A DNA stretch of 63,051 nt from Paenibacillus hemerocallicola (GCF_006265175.1 NZ_VDCQ01000063.1:1-63051), one strand, 5' to 3'; positions 36,622 to 46,027 are shown, counted from the stretch's first letter. The notes: generated from the letters alone by a model not told the origin. Numbers and translations: made by a program.

Positions 36622-37785
36622 ATGCAAAGCTACAGCTATTTTTGTCCGGTTCGAATCGAGATGGGGAGCGGAAAAGCGGGACGGCTGCCCGAATGGCTTC
36701 AACCGCTGCGGATCGGCTCGTCCGTCATGCTGGTCAGCGATCCCGGGGTCGTGAAGGCGGGTCTGACCGCTCCGATCGAAGCCGCGCTGGAGGCGGCGGG
36801 CTACTGGGTTGTCCGATTCGATGCCCTATCGCCAAATCCGCGGGATACGGAATGTTTGGCCGGTGCCCGCCTGTTTGCCGAGCAAGGCATGGAGGCGGTC
36901 GTGGCCGTCGGCGGCGGAAGCGCGATGGATACGGGGAAAGCGATCGCGCTGCTCGGCCCGAATGGAGGCACACCGTCGGATTACTGCGATGGGAGAAGGC
37001 CATATGCCAGCATCGCTCCCGTCGTGTGCATCCCGACTACGGCGGGAACCGGCTCGGAGGTGACACGATCCGCGGTTATTACGGAGTCCTCTACGCATCG
37101 GAAGCTGACGCTCAAGCATGCTTCGTTGCGGCCGCTGCTCGCCGTGCTTGATCCGACTTTGACCTACACGGTGCCGAAGCCGGTTACGGCGGCGACGGGG
37201 GTCGATGCGCTGGTCCATGCCATCGAAGGGTATACGTGCCGGGCCACGAATCCGATCTCGCAAGCGATGGGCGCCAGGGCGATGCAGACGATCGTGTCCG
37301 CATTGCCGGTCGCATACCGCGATCCGGAGCATGAGCAGGCACGTTCCCGCATGCTGGAGGGCAGCCTGCTGGCGGGGTTGTGCTTCGGCTCGAGCGACGT
37401 GGCCGCCGTTCATTGCCTGGCCGAAGCGCTTGGCGGGCTTTACGATACGCCACACGGGGTGGCGAACGCGGTATTTTTGCCGCAAGTGCTGCAATTCAAT
37501 AGTGGGGAAAACAAGCCGATGCATGCCGACCTGGCGCGATTGATGCGCTTCGCGGAAGAGACGGATCGCGACGAAACGGCCATCGACAAAATGATCGTCG
37601 GTATCCGCGAATTTACGCGGGCATTGGAAATTCCGAAGCTGCGCAGCTTGCCGGGCGTCCGGCAAGCGGATTTTCCGCGCATCGTCGAGCTGGCTAGCCA
37701 AAACTCGTCCACGGCCAGCAATATACGTCCGATCGACACCCGCGATTATATGCAGATCTTGCAGCGGACCTATGACGACATATAG
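36622..37785 (+). CDS. Iron-containing alcohol dehydrogenase (group III)
   Basis: 387 residues. Cofactor-binding GGGSAMDTGKAIAL, then PTTAGTGSEVTRSAVIT, are the family signatures. The metal ligands are the Asp and His in GVDALVHAIEGYT, the first His of VHCLAEALGGLYDTPHGVAN (or nearby) and the His in TPHG. Such enzymes reduce aldehydes or oxidise alcohols with NAD(P). It stands alone between the padR unit and the Gfo/Idh/MocA gene on the same strand, 140 bases away. The substrate is not known, but a role in sugar-derived aldehydes is plausible. Confidence 0.92.
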   Translation: MQSYSYFCPVRIEMGSGKAGRLPEWLQPLRIGSSVMLVSDPGVVKAGLTAPIEAALEAAGYWVVRFDALSPNPRDTECLAGARLFAEQGMEAVVAVGGGSAMDTGKAIALLGPNGGTPSDYCDGRRPYASIAPVVCIPTTAGTGSEVTRSAVITESSTHRKLTLKHASLRPLLAVLDPTLTYTVPKPVTAATGVDALVHAIEGYTCRATNPISQAMGARAMQTIVSALPVAYRDPEHEQARSRMLEGSLLAGLCFGSSDVAAVHCLAEALGGLYDTPHGVANAVFLPQVLQFNSGENKPMHADLARLMRFAEETDRDETAIDKMIVGIREFTRALEIPKLRSLPGVRQADFPRIVELASQNSSTASNIRPIDTRDYMQILQRTYDDI

Positions 37786-37927
37786 GATCAATTTCGGCCC
37801 AAATGAGCGATAGCGTGTAAGGAAATGGACCATTTACGGTTCTACATGGCGAAGACGCCGGTAAGCCGACTTTGACTGGTTCCGGATCGCGCCGGTCGGC
37901 CAATAAACGTGCAAAGGTGGAATGGAC

Positions 37928-38917
37928 ATGATACAAGTATGCATCATCGGCTCCTCGGGCCATTTCGGCTATGTGCTTGACGGCTTGCGGGAAGTGCCGG
38001 AGGCGCGGCTGGTCGGCGTCGCTCCGGGCTCTCCCGGCGAAACGATGGATAAAGTGCTGGCCGGGGCGTCCCGGCTGGGGGCGGCCCCCCGATTGTTCGA
38101 CGACTGTTTGGACATGCTGGATGAGCTGCGCCCGGATGTCGCCGCGGTCGCCTGTCATTTCGGCGATCATGCGAGGGTGGCCGCCGAAGTGCTGAAGCGG
38201 GGCATTCACGCGTTTGTCGAGAAGCCGGTGGCGACGACCTATTCCGATCTTCGCATGCTGAGGGATGTGTACGCCGCCGGCGACGCCCGTCTCGCAGCGA
38301 TGTTCGGCTCCCGGCAAATGCCTCATTTTCGCACGGCGCGGCAGGCTGTGCGGGAAGGGGCCGTCGGCGACATCCGGCTTATTCAGGCGCAGAAGTCGTA
38401 CCGTCTCGGGTCGCGAGACGCCTTTTACCGCCAAAGGAGCAGCTATGGCGGCACGATTCCGTGGGTAGGCAGCCATGCGATCGACTGGGTGCGCTGGATT
38501 GGCGGGGAGACGTTCGAATCCGTGCTGGCGATGCATTCAACCCGGGACAACAAGGACCACGGGGAGCTGGAGACGACGGCCTTGTGCCACTTTCGAATGA
38601 CGAACGAGGTGTTCGCTTCGGTCAGTCTCGACTATTTGCGCCCTCCGACAGCGCCGAGCCACGGGGACGACCGCATCCGCATCGCCGGTACCGAAGGCGT
38701 GCTCGAGGTGAGAGACGGCCGTGTTCTGTTGATGAACGATCGGGAACCCGGCATTCGCGAGCTGCCGCTTTTGCCCAAGGAAGATCTGTTCCCGGCTTTC
38801 ATTCGGCAGCTGGACGAGGAGGATGGCCGGGTAAGCGCGGAGGACGCGTTCGCCGTAACGGAAGCTTGCTTGAAGGCACGGCAATCGGCGGATGAAGGGA
38901 GACAGGTGTTATTTTAG
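37928..38917 (+). CDS. Gfo/Idh/MocA family oxidoreductase
   Basis: 329 residues. The ATG at 37928 is seven bases after AGGTGG; an in-frame ATG at 37922 is too close. The N-terminus IQVCIIGSSGHFGYVLDGLR is the Rossmann turn (GSSGHFG). The EKP motif is intact (HAFVEKPVATTYSDL), and the likely catalytic His is in WVGSHAIDWVRWIGG. Substrate and cofactor specificity cannot be read from sequence. The stop is followed without a gap, in the same frame, by a gene fragment. Confidence 0.88.
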   Translation: MIQVCIIGSSGHFGYVLDGLREVPEARLVGVAPGSPGETMDKVLAGASRLGAAPRLFDDCLDMLDELRPDVAAVACHFGDHARVAAEVLKRGIHAFVEKPVATTYSDLRMLRDVYAAGDARLAAMFGSRQMPHFRTARQAVREGAVGDIRLIQAQKSYRLGSRDAFYRQRSSYGGTIPWVGSHAIDWVRWIGGETFESVLAMHSTRDNKDHGELETTALCHFRMTNEVFASVSLDYLRPPTAPSHGDDRIRIAGTEGVLEVRDGRVLLMNDREPGIRELPLLPKEDLFPAFIRQLDEEDGRVSAEDAFAVTEACLKARQSADEGRQVLF

Positions 38918-39190
38918 CGATGGCCGGCGTTCCACGAGGCGGACATCGCCAGTCCAGGGAACAGGCTGCATTGGTGCGTACCCGGCTCGATAAAACCGTA
39001 TGTGCGTTCATTCGACTTTGCAATCAGCATATGCGGAGTGTGGAAGGGAGCAGGAAAATCGCCGGGGCTTCCGCTTTTGCCGCACCATCGAACGGGACGG
39101 GGCATTGCGCTGACATCGCCGGACGGATCGATCAAGAAGGTGTTGACCTTGAACGATCTGGGAGAGCCGGTCTGGACCGTAACCGAATAA
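38918..39190 (+). pseudogene. C-terminal fragment of an unidentified protein
   Basis: Directly after the TAG of the oxidoreductase, and in the same frame, 90 codons read RWPAFHEADIASPGNRLHWC, then PYVRSFDFAISICGVWKGAG and ending LTLNDLGEPVWTVTE. Composition and residue use look coding, and a terminator follows at 39236. There is no start codon in a suitable place. It is probably the last part of a deleted downstream gene of the same operon; family not recognised. Confidence 0.55.
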
Positions 39191-39235
39191 AGCCGGATCG
39201 GGGCGATATGCCCGGTGACGCTATGCTTGGAAGCG

Positions 39236-39269
39236 AAAGCCTCTCGGAACATCTATACCGGGAGGCTTT
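39236..39269 (+). terminator. Rho-independent terminator
   Basis: AAAGCCTCTCGG/CCGGGAGGCTTT around a 10-base loop, with TTTTGC after it. It ends the oxidoreductase unit. Confidence 0.85.
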
Positions 39270-39294
39270 TTTGCTGCGGTATGGGTCGGAAAAG

Positions 39295-39689
39295 CTACAG
39301 TCGCACTTCACGCCCGTTTTCGGCCGATTCGTATATGGAGCACAAAATTTTAATCATATCGACGCCGTTGGAGGGCGTGTTGATCGGCTCCGCCCGGCCT
39401 TGCAGACAGTCGAAGAAATGGTGCAGATGCTCGGCGTGTCCCGGACGTTGCGCTTTCGGCAGCACAGGCGTCACAATGAACGCCCAGATCGATCAGCGGC
39501 CCGCCGGCCGACATGCTTTTGTTCGTAAACCAGCTTCCGCGCTGTCCATCGGACTTCTCCGGCATTTGTCCTGCTCGATGACTTACCACTCGACGCCGCT
39601 ATGGGCTTCAGCTCCCGGAGCGTGCGGGGGAAATCGCTTTTGCATTCCTCTCGCAGCGTGTGCAATTGAATCGCAATTTGTCGTAGCAT
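39295..39689 (-). pseudogene. Fused remnants of a sugar isomerase and a Gfo/Idh/MocA protein
   Basis: From 39689 the minus strand reads MLRQIAIQLHTLREECKSDF and PRTLRELKP, then HSGVEW in a shifted frame, the first 35 residues of a xylose-isomerase-like TIM-barrel protein. It then reads AGQMPEKSDGQRGSWFTNKS followed by GGPLIDLGVHC and, in another frame, PGHAEHLHHFFDCLQGRAEP through MIKILCSIYESAENGREVRL, ending at 39295; these are C-terminal pieces of a Gfo/Idh/MocA oxidoreductase. Such genes are often operon partners, so one deletion that spanned both, plus small indels, would produce this. Confidence 0.7.
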
Positions 39690-39763
39690 ATTTCTCGCAT
39701 CGAACGGGGTGTGGGATTTTTATGGGTCTGCACCCAACGATTCGCCTAAGAGCAGATCCATAA

Positions 39764-39781
39764 ATTATACGATCGTATAAT
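39764..39781. promoter_or_regulatory. Perfect 18-base palindrome overlapping a TATAAT box
   Basis: ATTATACGATCGTATAAT, perfect over 18 bases. Its right end TATAAT (39776-39781) could be a -10 element for the DUF2269-SDR unit 120 bases downstream. A repressor site is likely, but the regulator is not identified. Confidence 0.55.
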
Positions 39782-39899
39782 ACCGGCAATGAAGTCCCTC
39801 ATGGTAAATTGAATGGCAGGAAATTCTCATGGTTCTGTTAAGGGAATTGACGGATGACAGCTATTGAAAGAAAGATGAAGAACGGGGAGGAAATGAACT

Positions 39900-40355
39900 A
39901 TGGAATGGCTTCTAACGATTCATGTGCTGTCAGCAGTTCTTGGAATCGGACCGACATATTTCGGTCATATTTTGCTTCGCAAGAAGCAGCGCCGAGAGCA
40001 GCTTCTTCAATCGTTGTCAATGTTCAAGCTGCTGAACTATTTCCCGAAAATAGGCGGTTCGATTGCCGTTGTCTCGGGCATCCTGCTCGTTGCCCTGTCA
40101 GGATGGAACTTTTCGGACTTATGGATTCTCGGCTCCCTGGTCTTATATGTGCTCATTCAAGCGGTTGCGGTGGGCATGCTGGGCCCGGTGTTGGGTCAAT
40201 TAGTTCAGGCGCTGAACGCGGTCGATGAAAGTGAAAGTAAACCAAACGGGCCGGATGTCAAATCGCCCCTTCTCGCAAAAGCCAACAGGCTGTACAATAC
40301 GGCTTCAATTATGGGAACCGCATTGATCATTCTGATGATTGTAAAGCCAATGTGA
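39900..40355 (+). CDS. DUF2269 family membrane protein
   Basis: 151 residues with four hydrophobic segments: LLTIHVLSAVLGIGPTYFGH, IGGSIAVVSGILLVALSGWN, LWILGSLVLYVLIQAVAVGM and ASIMGTALIILMIVKPM. The His-containing first helix and the layout match DUF2269, a small integral membrane family of unknown function. The ATG follows GGGGAGG with nine bases between. The SDR gene follows after 51 bases on the same strand. Confidence 0.75.
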   Translation: MEWLLTIHVLSAVLGIGPTYFGHILLRKKQRREQLLQSLSMFKLLNYFPKIGGSIAVVSGILLVALSGWNFSDLWILGSLVLYVLIQAVAVGMLGPVLGQLVQALNAVDESESKPNGPDVKSPLLAKANRLYNTASIMGTALIILMIVKPM

Positions 40356-40406
40356 GCTCTTGACATCGACAAGGAAGAACATTCTATTAAATCGGAGGAA
40401 ACATGA

Positions 40407-41159
40407 ATGAAGAATCTAAACGGAAAAGTCGCTTTCATATCGGGAGGGGGACGTGGAATCGGAGCTGCTGCTGCATTGACGTTGGCTCGGCAGGGGGCAA
40501 AGGTGGTCGTAAATTATGTTCGACAGGCGGACTCGGCACAGGCTGTCGTAGATCGGATTCGACATGCCGGCGGGGAGGCCGAAACGGTTAAGGCGGACGT
40601 GCGTGATCCTGAACAGGTGAAGCTGGCGATGGCTCATATTCGGACAACGCTGGGAGATATCGACATCTTGGTGAACAATGCTCACGTGTCTTTCGTAATG
40701 AAGCCATTGATGGAGATGCAGTGGGAGGAGCTTGCCCAAAAAATGAACGATGAGATCCGGGCGGCCTTTACTTTGACGAAATCGGTGTTACCCGCCATGA
40801 TTGAGCGGAATTATGGAAGAATTATTTACATTTCCAGCAACGCGGCCGACGTCGCGTTACCGTATATGGCTGCACACGGCTCGGCCAAAGCGGCGCTTAA
40901 TGCGTTTGCCAAGTATGTGGCGTTGGAAAGTGCCCCTTATGGCGTAACTGCAAACGTAGTCTCGCCCGGATTGGTCCAGACGGATGCGTCTGGCGAAACG
41001 CCGGAGGAGATCAAAGGGCAAATCGCAGCCATGACTCCGCTGCAGCGGGTGGCAATGCCGGACGACATTTCGGGTGCGATCGCTTTTTTTGCAAGCGAGG
41101 AGAGCAGGTTCATAACAGGGACGTGTATGAATGTGAACGGCGGAATAAATATGGATTAG
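40407..41159 (+). CDS. Short-chain dehydrogenase/reductase, FabG-like, with His in place of the catalytic Tyr
   Basis: 250 residues. The cofactor loop is ISGGGRGIGAAAAL (Ser instead of Thr before the Gly run), NNAH stands for NNAG, and the Ser of the catalytic triad is in IYISSNAA. The YxxxK motif reads H157-G-S-A-K161 (AAHGSAKAAL), so the catalytic Tyr is His; the codon is CAC, one base from a Tyr codon. The end FITGTCMNVNGG is typical. Either this is a subfamily with altered chemistry, as seen in some AHGTAK-type SDRs, or the enzyme is impaired. The ATG at 40407 is eight bases after GGAGG. It probably forms a unit with the DUF2269 gene. Confidence 0.88.
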   Translation: MKNLNGKVAFISGGGRGIGAAAALTLARQGAKVVVNYVRQADSAQAVVDRIRHAGGEAETVKADVRDPEQVKLAMAHIRTTLGDIDILVNNAHVSFVMKPLMEMQWEELAQKMNDEIRAAFTLTKSVLPAMIERNYGRIIYISSNAADVALPYMAAHGSAKAALNAFAKYVALESAPYGVTANVVSPGLVQTDASGETPEEIKGQIAAMTPLQRVAMPDDISGAIAFFASEESRFITGTCMNVNGGINMD

Positions 41160-41297
41160 CGTCGGATGCCGTAGTGCGGATTGGCAGTTGACGTTAGCAA
41201 GTCCAAGACACCGGCATGATGATATTACTGACTTTAGAAATGAGCCGCCGGCGACGATCCTGTATCGGATGGAAGGTCGCGCATCTTTGAGCTTAAG

Positions 41298-41338
41298 ATC
41301 GCCCTCCACCTGGCTTAGATAGCCAAGTAGAGGGCGAT
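41298..41338 (+). terminator. Two-part hairpin after the SDR gene
   Basis: ATCGCCCTC/GAGGGCGAT outer arms and TGGCT/AGCCA inner arms, about 140 bases after the SDR stop. No long T-run. The remaining gap to 41632 has no gene or clear promoter. Confidence 0.5.
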
Positions 41339-41631
41339 TGATGTTATCTTCATGTCGATCTTCACCTCCGCAGTCGCATTTATGCGGCTTCTTTAAATTA
41401 TGGGTCCGGAAAATCGCGGAACACGCCTTCGTGACATGTCGCCACTTCAAAAAAGGATTTTAAGGAGGGGTGGCGAATCGATTTGTTCAAGGGGAATCGA
41501 TTCCATTTATACTGCAACAAGACCCTGCCTGCATTAGGACTGAACGGTATAAAGAACCATGTTCGCTCTGATTTCCGCAGTATACAACTTGGGGCAGCCC
41601 CGTATCGCGTTCGGATCAGTCCGGCGCTCGG

Positions 41632-43722
41632 ATGTATGCTCTGAAACGATCAAGGGGTCTGGTAAATGTGTCGAACGACATGGACAAATCCGCTGCATGG
41701 GACGGGCGGGAATCAATCAATGAGATCGATAATCGGGAGGATCAGTATATTACGGGCCGAAGCGAGCAGCTTGCGCTGTTTCGCCGCTATTTGTCCGACG
41801 GAGAAAGCGGCAAATCGATATGGAGCCTATACGGCACGGCCGGGATCGGGAAAAGCTATCTGTTGGATTCATTTCGCCGCCAGGCGGTACGGGCGGGCGC
41901 GATTATGCTGCAGGTGGACAGCCGCGATTTCAATCACAAAGGAGACTTGTTCTGCCGGCAGCTGCTGAGGCAATTGCCTGGCGGGACGGACGTCAATACG
42001 TCGATATCAAATCCGGTGGAAGCGTGTCTCGCCCGCTTGGGACAATTGGCGGCGGAAACAAAGATCGTCTTGGCGCTGGACACCTATGAGGAGATGGGCG
42101 ATCTCGATGGCTGGATTCGGGAGCGATTTATAAAATGGCTGCCCGACAGCATCCTGTTTATCGCAGCAGGCCGCTATCGGCTGAAAGACAAATGGATCCT
42201 ATCCCCGGCTCTGCGCGAACGCATCTACTTTATGTCCCTGGAGCATTTGACCGAGCCGGAGAGCGAGGCCTATTTGCGGACATGCGGCATCGCGGACAAG
42301 GATCGGATCGACGCCGTTTGGCGTAAAACGGGCGGACATCCGCTCGCGCTGTCGCTGGCGTCCGTCGTCCGTACGAATGAGGACTGGACGAATCCGCCTG
42401 GGGACGAGACGGAATGGTTCGATCATTTGGCCAAGGCGTGGTTGAGGGAGGTCCCGGACGCCCTGCTGCGGAAAGTGGTGGAGACAGCTGCAATTTTGCT
42501 GCACGTCAACAGGGAAGTGCTTCAGGCGGTGATGGACCGGGAAATCGACGAAGATACGTTCGAGCAGCTTGTTTCTTTGTCTTTCGTCCGCAAGACGGAA
42601 CGCGGATGGATGCTGCACGATTTGATGCGAATTGCTATGCGTAAGCAGCTCGAGGAGCGAATGCCGGCCTATTTCGAACGGCTGCGGGGCAGGGCGGCGT
42701 TCTACTACGCGACACGTATCCGCGACGCCGCTCCTTACCGGAGCACGGAGTGGGAAGTGAGAGAGCTATTTTATTATACCGGTATTGCGATGATACGCGC
42801 CTTGCTCCAGTCCTACTCCAGAGGCCGTTACACCTGGGAGCCGCTGACGCCTGCGAATTTATGCGAAGGGGAGGCCTATTTGCGCAGAAGGCTCGAAGCG
42901 GCAACTCCTCTGACGTTATCCGGCACGGATCCGGAAACGGATCAGCGCTATTACGAGTTCGTGAGCAAAGATGATATGACGATGACGATTAAGCATTTGA
43001 ATTTGCGCACTTGGGTCGAGCTCGATCAGCAGTCGGCCATGCTGCTTCGTTCCGCGAACGGGGAAGCGATCGGGCTAGCCGTTGTCGTTCCGATCCACAA
43101 GGCCACTTTGCCTTATTTAAATGGCGATCCGTTTGCAAGTCCGTATTTGCGGTCTCTGTCGCCGGCCGAGAATCGGCTTCTGGAGGTCGAACCGCCCGGG
43201 CAGGCGGGATGGTTCATCCGGACGATCGACTATGCCGATTGGCAAAACCGGGATATGGTGATCGAGACGATGTATTTGATGTTTTCGCACATGTGTTCGG
43301 ACGGACTTTTTTTCGCATCTCCCCCGCCGATGGAGTTTTTTCGCACAGCGCATTTGCATCTCGGCTTTCAGCCGGCGACTGGAGTCGTTCACCGGCAGTA
43401 CGACGGAAAGACGCCGACCCCTACGTTTGTACTCGACACCCGGGGAGACAAGCTGGAAGCGTTTCTCCGCTTTTTGCTGAAGCGCGGCGGCTATCCGGAC
43501 CAGCTGAACTTATTTGGCGGACCCGACGCCCAGCTCACCGAACGGGAGCGCGAAGTCGTTGCACTCGTTCTCGACGGCTTGACCAACGGGGAAATTGCCA
43601 AAACGCTTTTTGTCAGCGAAATTACGGTGAAAAAGCATGTCAGCTCCATCTATGGCAAGCTGTCGTTGAAAGGTCGAGGCCAATTGATCAAACTGTTCTC
43701 CGGAAATCCTCGTATCGGCTAA
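41632..43722 (+). CDS. LuxR family regulator with N-terminal AAA/NB-ARC-like ATPase domain
   Basis: Up to 696 residues; the start is uncertain, and a GTG at 41668 is an alternative. After GRSEQLALFRRYLSDGE comes Walker A in SLYGTAGIGKSYLLDSFRRQ, and VLALDTYEEMGD is the Walker B strand. The GGHPLALSLA segment is the GxP motif of STAND ATPases. A central region of about 250 residues has no motif that I recognise. The C-terminus TEREREVVALVLDGLTNGEI followed by AKTLFVSEITVKKHVSSIYG is a LuxR helix-turn-helix. These MalT/LAL-type proteins sense a ligand through the central region and act as activators. No obvious target operon adjoins it. Confidence 0.85.
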   Translation: MYALKRSRGLVNVSNDMDKSAAWDGRESINEIDNREDQYITGRSEQLALFRRYLSDGESGKSIWSLYGTAGIGKSYLLDSFRRQAVRAGAIMLQVDSRDFNHKGDLFCRQLLRQLPGGTDVNTSISNPVEACLARLGQLAAETKIVLALDTYEEMGDLDGWIRERFIKWLPDSILFIAAGRYRLKDKWILSPALRERIYFMSLEHLTEPESEAYLRTCGIADKDRIDAVWRKTGGHPLALSLASVVRTNEDWTNPPGDETEWFDHLAKAWLREVPDALLRKVVETAAILLHVNREVLQAVMDREIDEDTFEQLVSLSFVRKTERGWMLHDLMRIAMRKQLEERMPAYFERLRGRAAFYYATRIRDAAPYRSTEWEVRELFYYTGIAMIRALLQSYSRGRYTWEPLTPANLCEGEAYLRRRLEAATPLTLSGTDPETDQRYYEFVSKDDMTMTIKHLNLRTWVELDQQSAMLLRSANGEAIGLAVVVPIHKATLPYLNGDPFASPYLRSLSPAENRLLEVEPPGQAGWFIRTIDYADWQNRDMVIETMYLMFSHMCSDGLFFASPPPMEFFRTAHLHLGFQPATGVVHRQYDGKTPTPTFVLDTRGDKLEAFLRFLLKRGGYPDQLNLFGGPDAQLTEREREVVALVLDGLTNGEIAKTLFVSEITVKKHVSSIYGKLSLKGRGQLIKLFSGNPRIG

Positions 43723-43812
43723 TAAGACGACGCTTTTTGGGGACTTTTCTTTATTAGCCTGTGTACAAGCTCGCGCCACTTCGGGGTGCGCCATACCTAG
43801 AAAGGAGAATGT

Positions 43813-44391
43813 ATGTTATCTATGGAAATTGAAAATCTAATTCCTGTAAAATCGAGAGAAGATTTGAGGGTTTGGCTGCAGGAAAATGGTAAGACTGAAA
43901 CGTCTTGTTGGGTAGTAGTTAGTATGTCGCCAAACCCGGATATGTTGCTATATTTGGACGCGGTCGAAGAATCGTTATGCTTTGGATGGATTGATGGAGT
44001 CAAAAAGAAAATATCCGAAACCCAACTGGCGCAGAGACTGTCTCCTAGAAGCAAAAAAAGTTCATGGACTGAATTGAATAAAGAACGTGTCCGCCGCCTC
44101 GAAAAATTAGGATTAATGAGAGACGAAGGAAGAAGGGTACTTCCTGATATGGACCACGATTCTTTTAAAATAGATAGGGTTATAGAGCAAAGGTTAAAAG
44201 AGGAAAGGCAAGCATATGAGAATTTTTTGGCATTTCCAGCTCTTTATAGAAGAGTTCGGATCGACACGATACAAAGCAATAAAAATCAGCCGGAATTATT
44301 TATGAGTAGATTGGACAAATTTATAACAAACACTAAAGAAAATAAAATGTACGGTCAATGGCATGATAATGGACGCCTTCTAGATTATTAG
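43813..44391 (+). CDS. YdeI/OmpD-associated family protein
   Basis: 192 residues behind AAGGAG. The N-terminal part has REDLRVWLQENGKTETSCWV and LCFGWIDGVKKKI, and RLSPRSKKSSWTELNKERVR follows, the core of the YdeI/OmpD-associated family (bacteriocin-protection-like). The role is unclear; members have been linked to resistance to cationic peptides. The gene is AT-richer than the neighbouring LuxR gene, which suggests acquisition. Confidence 0.85.
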   Translation: MLSMEIENLIPVKSREDLRVWLQENGKTETSCWVVVSMSPNPDMLLYLDAVEESLCFGWIDGVKKKISETQLAQRLSPRSKKSSWTELNKERVRRLEKLGLMRDEGRRVLPDMDHDSFKIDRVIEQRLKEERQAYENFLAFPALYRRVRIDTIQSNKNQPELFMSRLDKFITNTKENKMYGQWHDNGRLLDY

Positions 44392-44398
44392 GATGCGC

Positions 44399-44603
44399 TA
44401 TATAAGATGAACTAAAGAACCAACTAAGAGTAGCCCAATGCAATGGAAGAAGGGAATTGCCTTGTGAGCGAGTTTTGGCTCCCAAGTTTCAACCTTGCCG
44501 TAGGCCAATACAAACAAGGAAACTCAAAACAACCTGTCTGAAGCTGCAAGGCAATCCCTACTGGAATGGAATGAACGTTAAAACCTTTAGGTCAACTTAT
44601 ATA
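44399..44603. mobile_element. 205-bp repeat element, copy 1 (MITE-like)
   Basis: It has terminal inverted repeats (TATATAAGATGAAC at the left; the right end reads TATATAAGTTGACC on the other strand) and a nested pair GGGAATTGCCTTG/CAAGGCAATCCC. A copy of exactly the same length is at 58453-58657 in the same orientation. No protein is encoded. The TA ends would fit insertion at TA by a Tc1/mariner/IS630-type transposase, but this is inference. Confidence 0.75.
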
Positions 44604-44774
44604 GATCGAATAGTGTGAAATTGTTTGTTAAGTTGGTGATACAAGTGAACGTCAATTTGTTGTTAATATAATTCCAAGAAATACGATCTATCGGAGTGAT
44701 TCGAGCGATGGTATGGGACAGTGCGCCTTGCTCTTACACAATTTAGAGAACAGTATACCTAAGGAGTGGTAGAA

Positions 44775-45994
44775 ATGGCGCGCGTTTTATTTATTAATGG
44801 TGGGTCGGAGGGACATATCAATCCAACTATTGGAGTTGTGCAAGAGCTTATTTCGCGTGGAGAAGAGGTAGTGTACTTTTCTATAGAAGCTTTTCGGGAG
44901 CGTATTGAGAAGACTGGAGCTTCAGTACGAACATTTGACGATCAGAAATTTATAAAAGCCTTTATCTCAGGCGGAAGAGATTATTTGCTCGAAAGAATCA
45001 ACGGTCTGTTACTTACGGCGGATATAGTCATACCAAGCGTTCTTGAACAGATCAAAGGAGAGCATTTTGATTACATCATCCATGATTCCATGTTTGGTTG
45101 TGGACGTCTACTTGCTCAAATTCTTAAGCTTCCTGCAATCAACTCTTGTACTTCTTTTGCGCAGACAAACGTATCCTTCGATAAGATGCTGGAACAATTT
45201 TCTATAAAAGTCCCTACAGAAATAGTAAAACCTATAAACGATAAATTTCAAAGCCTGACGGTAATGGCGAAGGAAAAATATGATGTGGAGATCCGTTCAC
45301 CATACGAGGTGTTTTGTAATCCCGCACCGCTTACAATCGTTTATACAACAAGGGAGTTTCAGCCTTATGGAGAAGCATTCGACCAAACTTATAAATTTGT
45401 AGGTCCATCCATCTCTTCGCGACTAACTCAAGAAAACTTCGACTTCGCTGCAATCAAGGGGAAAAACCCAATTTACATTTCACTGGGTACAGTCTTTAAC
45501 CAAGCAATTGATTTCTATAAGCTTTGTTTTGAGGCATTTGGGAACACGGATCATACTATTGTCATGTCTATTGGGAATAAAGCCCGAATTTCCGATTTAG
45601 GGGAAATTCCTAAAAACATCATCGTAAAAAATTATGTTTCACAAACTGATGTATTGCAATACACTAAATTATTTATTACACATGGTGGAATGAACAGTAC
45701 CCATGAAGGACTCTATTACGGGGTTCCGCTAATTGTAATCCCACAAAGCGCGGATCAGCCGACAATTGCCGGGCGAGTCGCCGATATCGGAGCAGGCATT
45801 ACATTACATTACAAATGCAAAGCTTGACTGCAAATCAACTACGTGAAGCCGTAGATCATGTGCTAAGCCTCTCATCTTTCAAGAAAGCTGTTGCAAATGT
45901 TGGGGAATCCTTTCGAAAATCAGGCGGGTATCATCAAGCAGTTGATGAGATTTTCGAATTTATAAGTCACTATCGGCAACAAGTCAATAGATAG
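44775..45994 (+). pseudogene. MGT-type (macrolide) glycosyltransferase, frameshifted near its C-terminus
   Basis: The ATG at 44775 is eight bases after AGGAG. The N-terminus MARVLFINGGSEGHINPTIG and the donor-binding end FITHGGMNSTHEGLYYGVPL followed by IPQSADQPTIAGRVADIGAG identify a GT1 family MGT glycosyltransferase, which attaches a sugar from a nucleotide sugar to a macrolide or other acceptor. At 45798-45812 three copies of ATTAC shift the frame to a stop at 45827, giving 351 residues. With two copies the frame runs on through MQSLTANQLREAVDHVLSLS and FKKAVANVGESFRKSGGYHQ to 45994, for 404 residues, the family length. The protein as encoded lacks the last helices. Confidence 0.85.
45798..45812 (+). 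repeat. Three-copy ATTAC tandem repeat at the glycosyltransferase frameshift
   Basis: Three perfect copies of a 5-base unit. Loss of one copy restores the reading frame, so the repeat is the likely cause of the frameshift and could change by slippage. Confidence 0.85.
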
Positions 45995-46027
45995 ATGATT
46001 GAACCAACAACATATCTCGTTGCGAGT

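Noticed and set aside
44399-44603. A CRISPR array or an rRNA-associated repeat
   Set aside because: Only two distant copies with internal inverted repeats and no spacer pattern.
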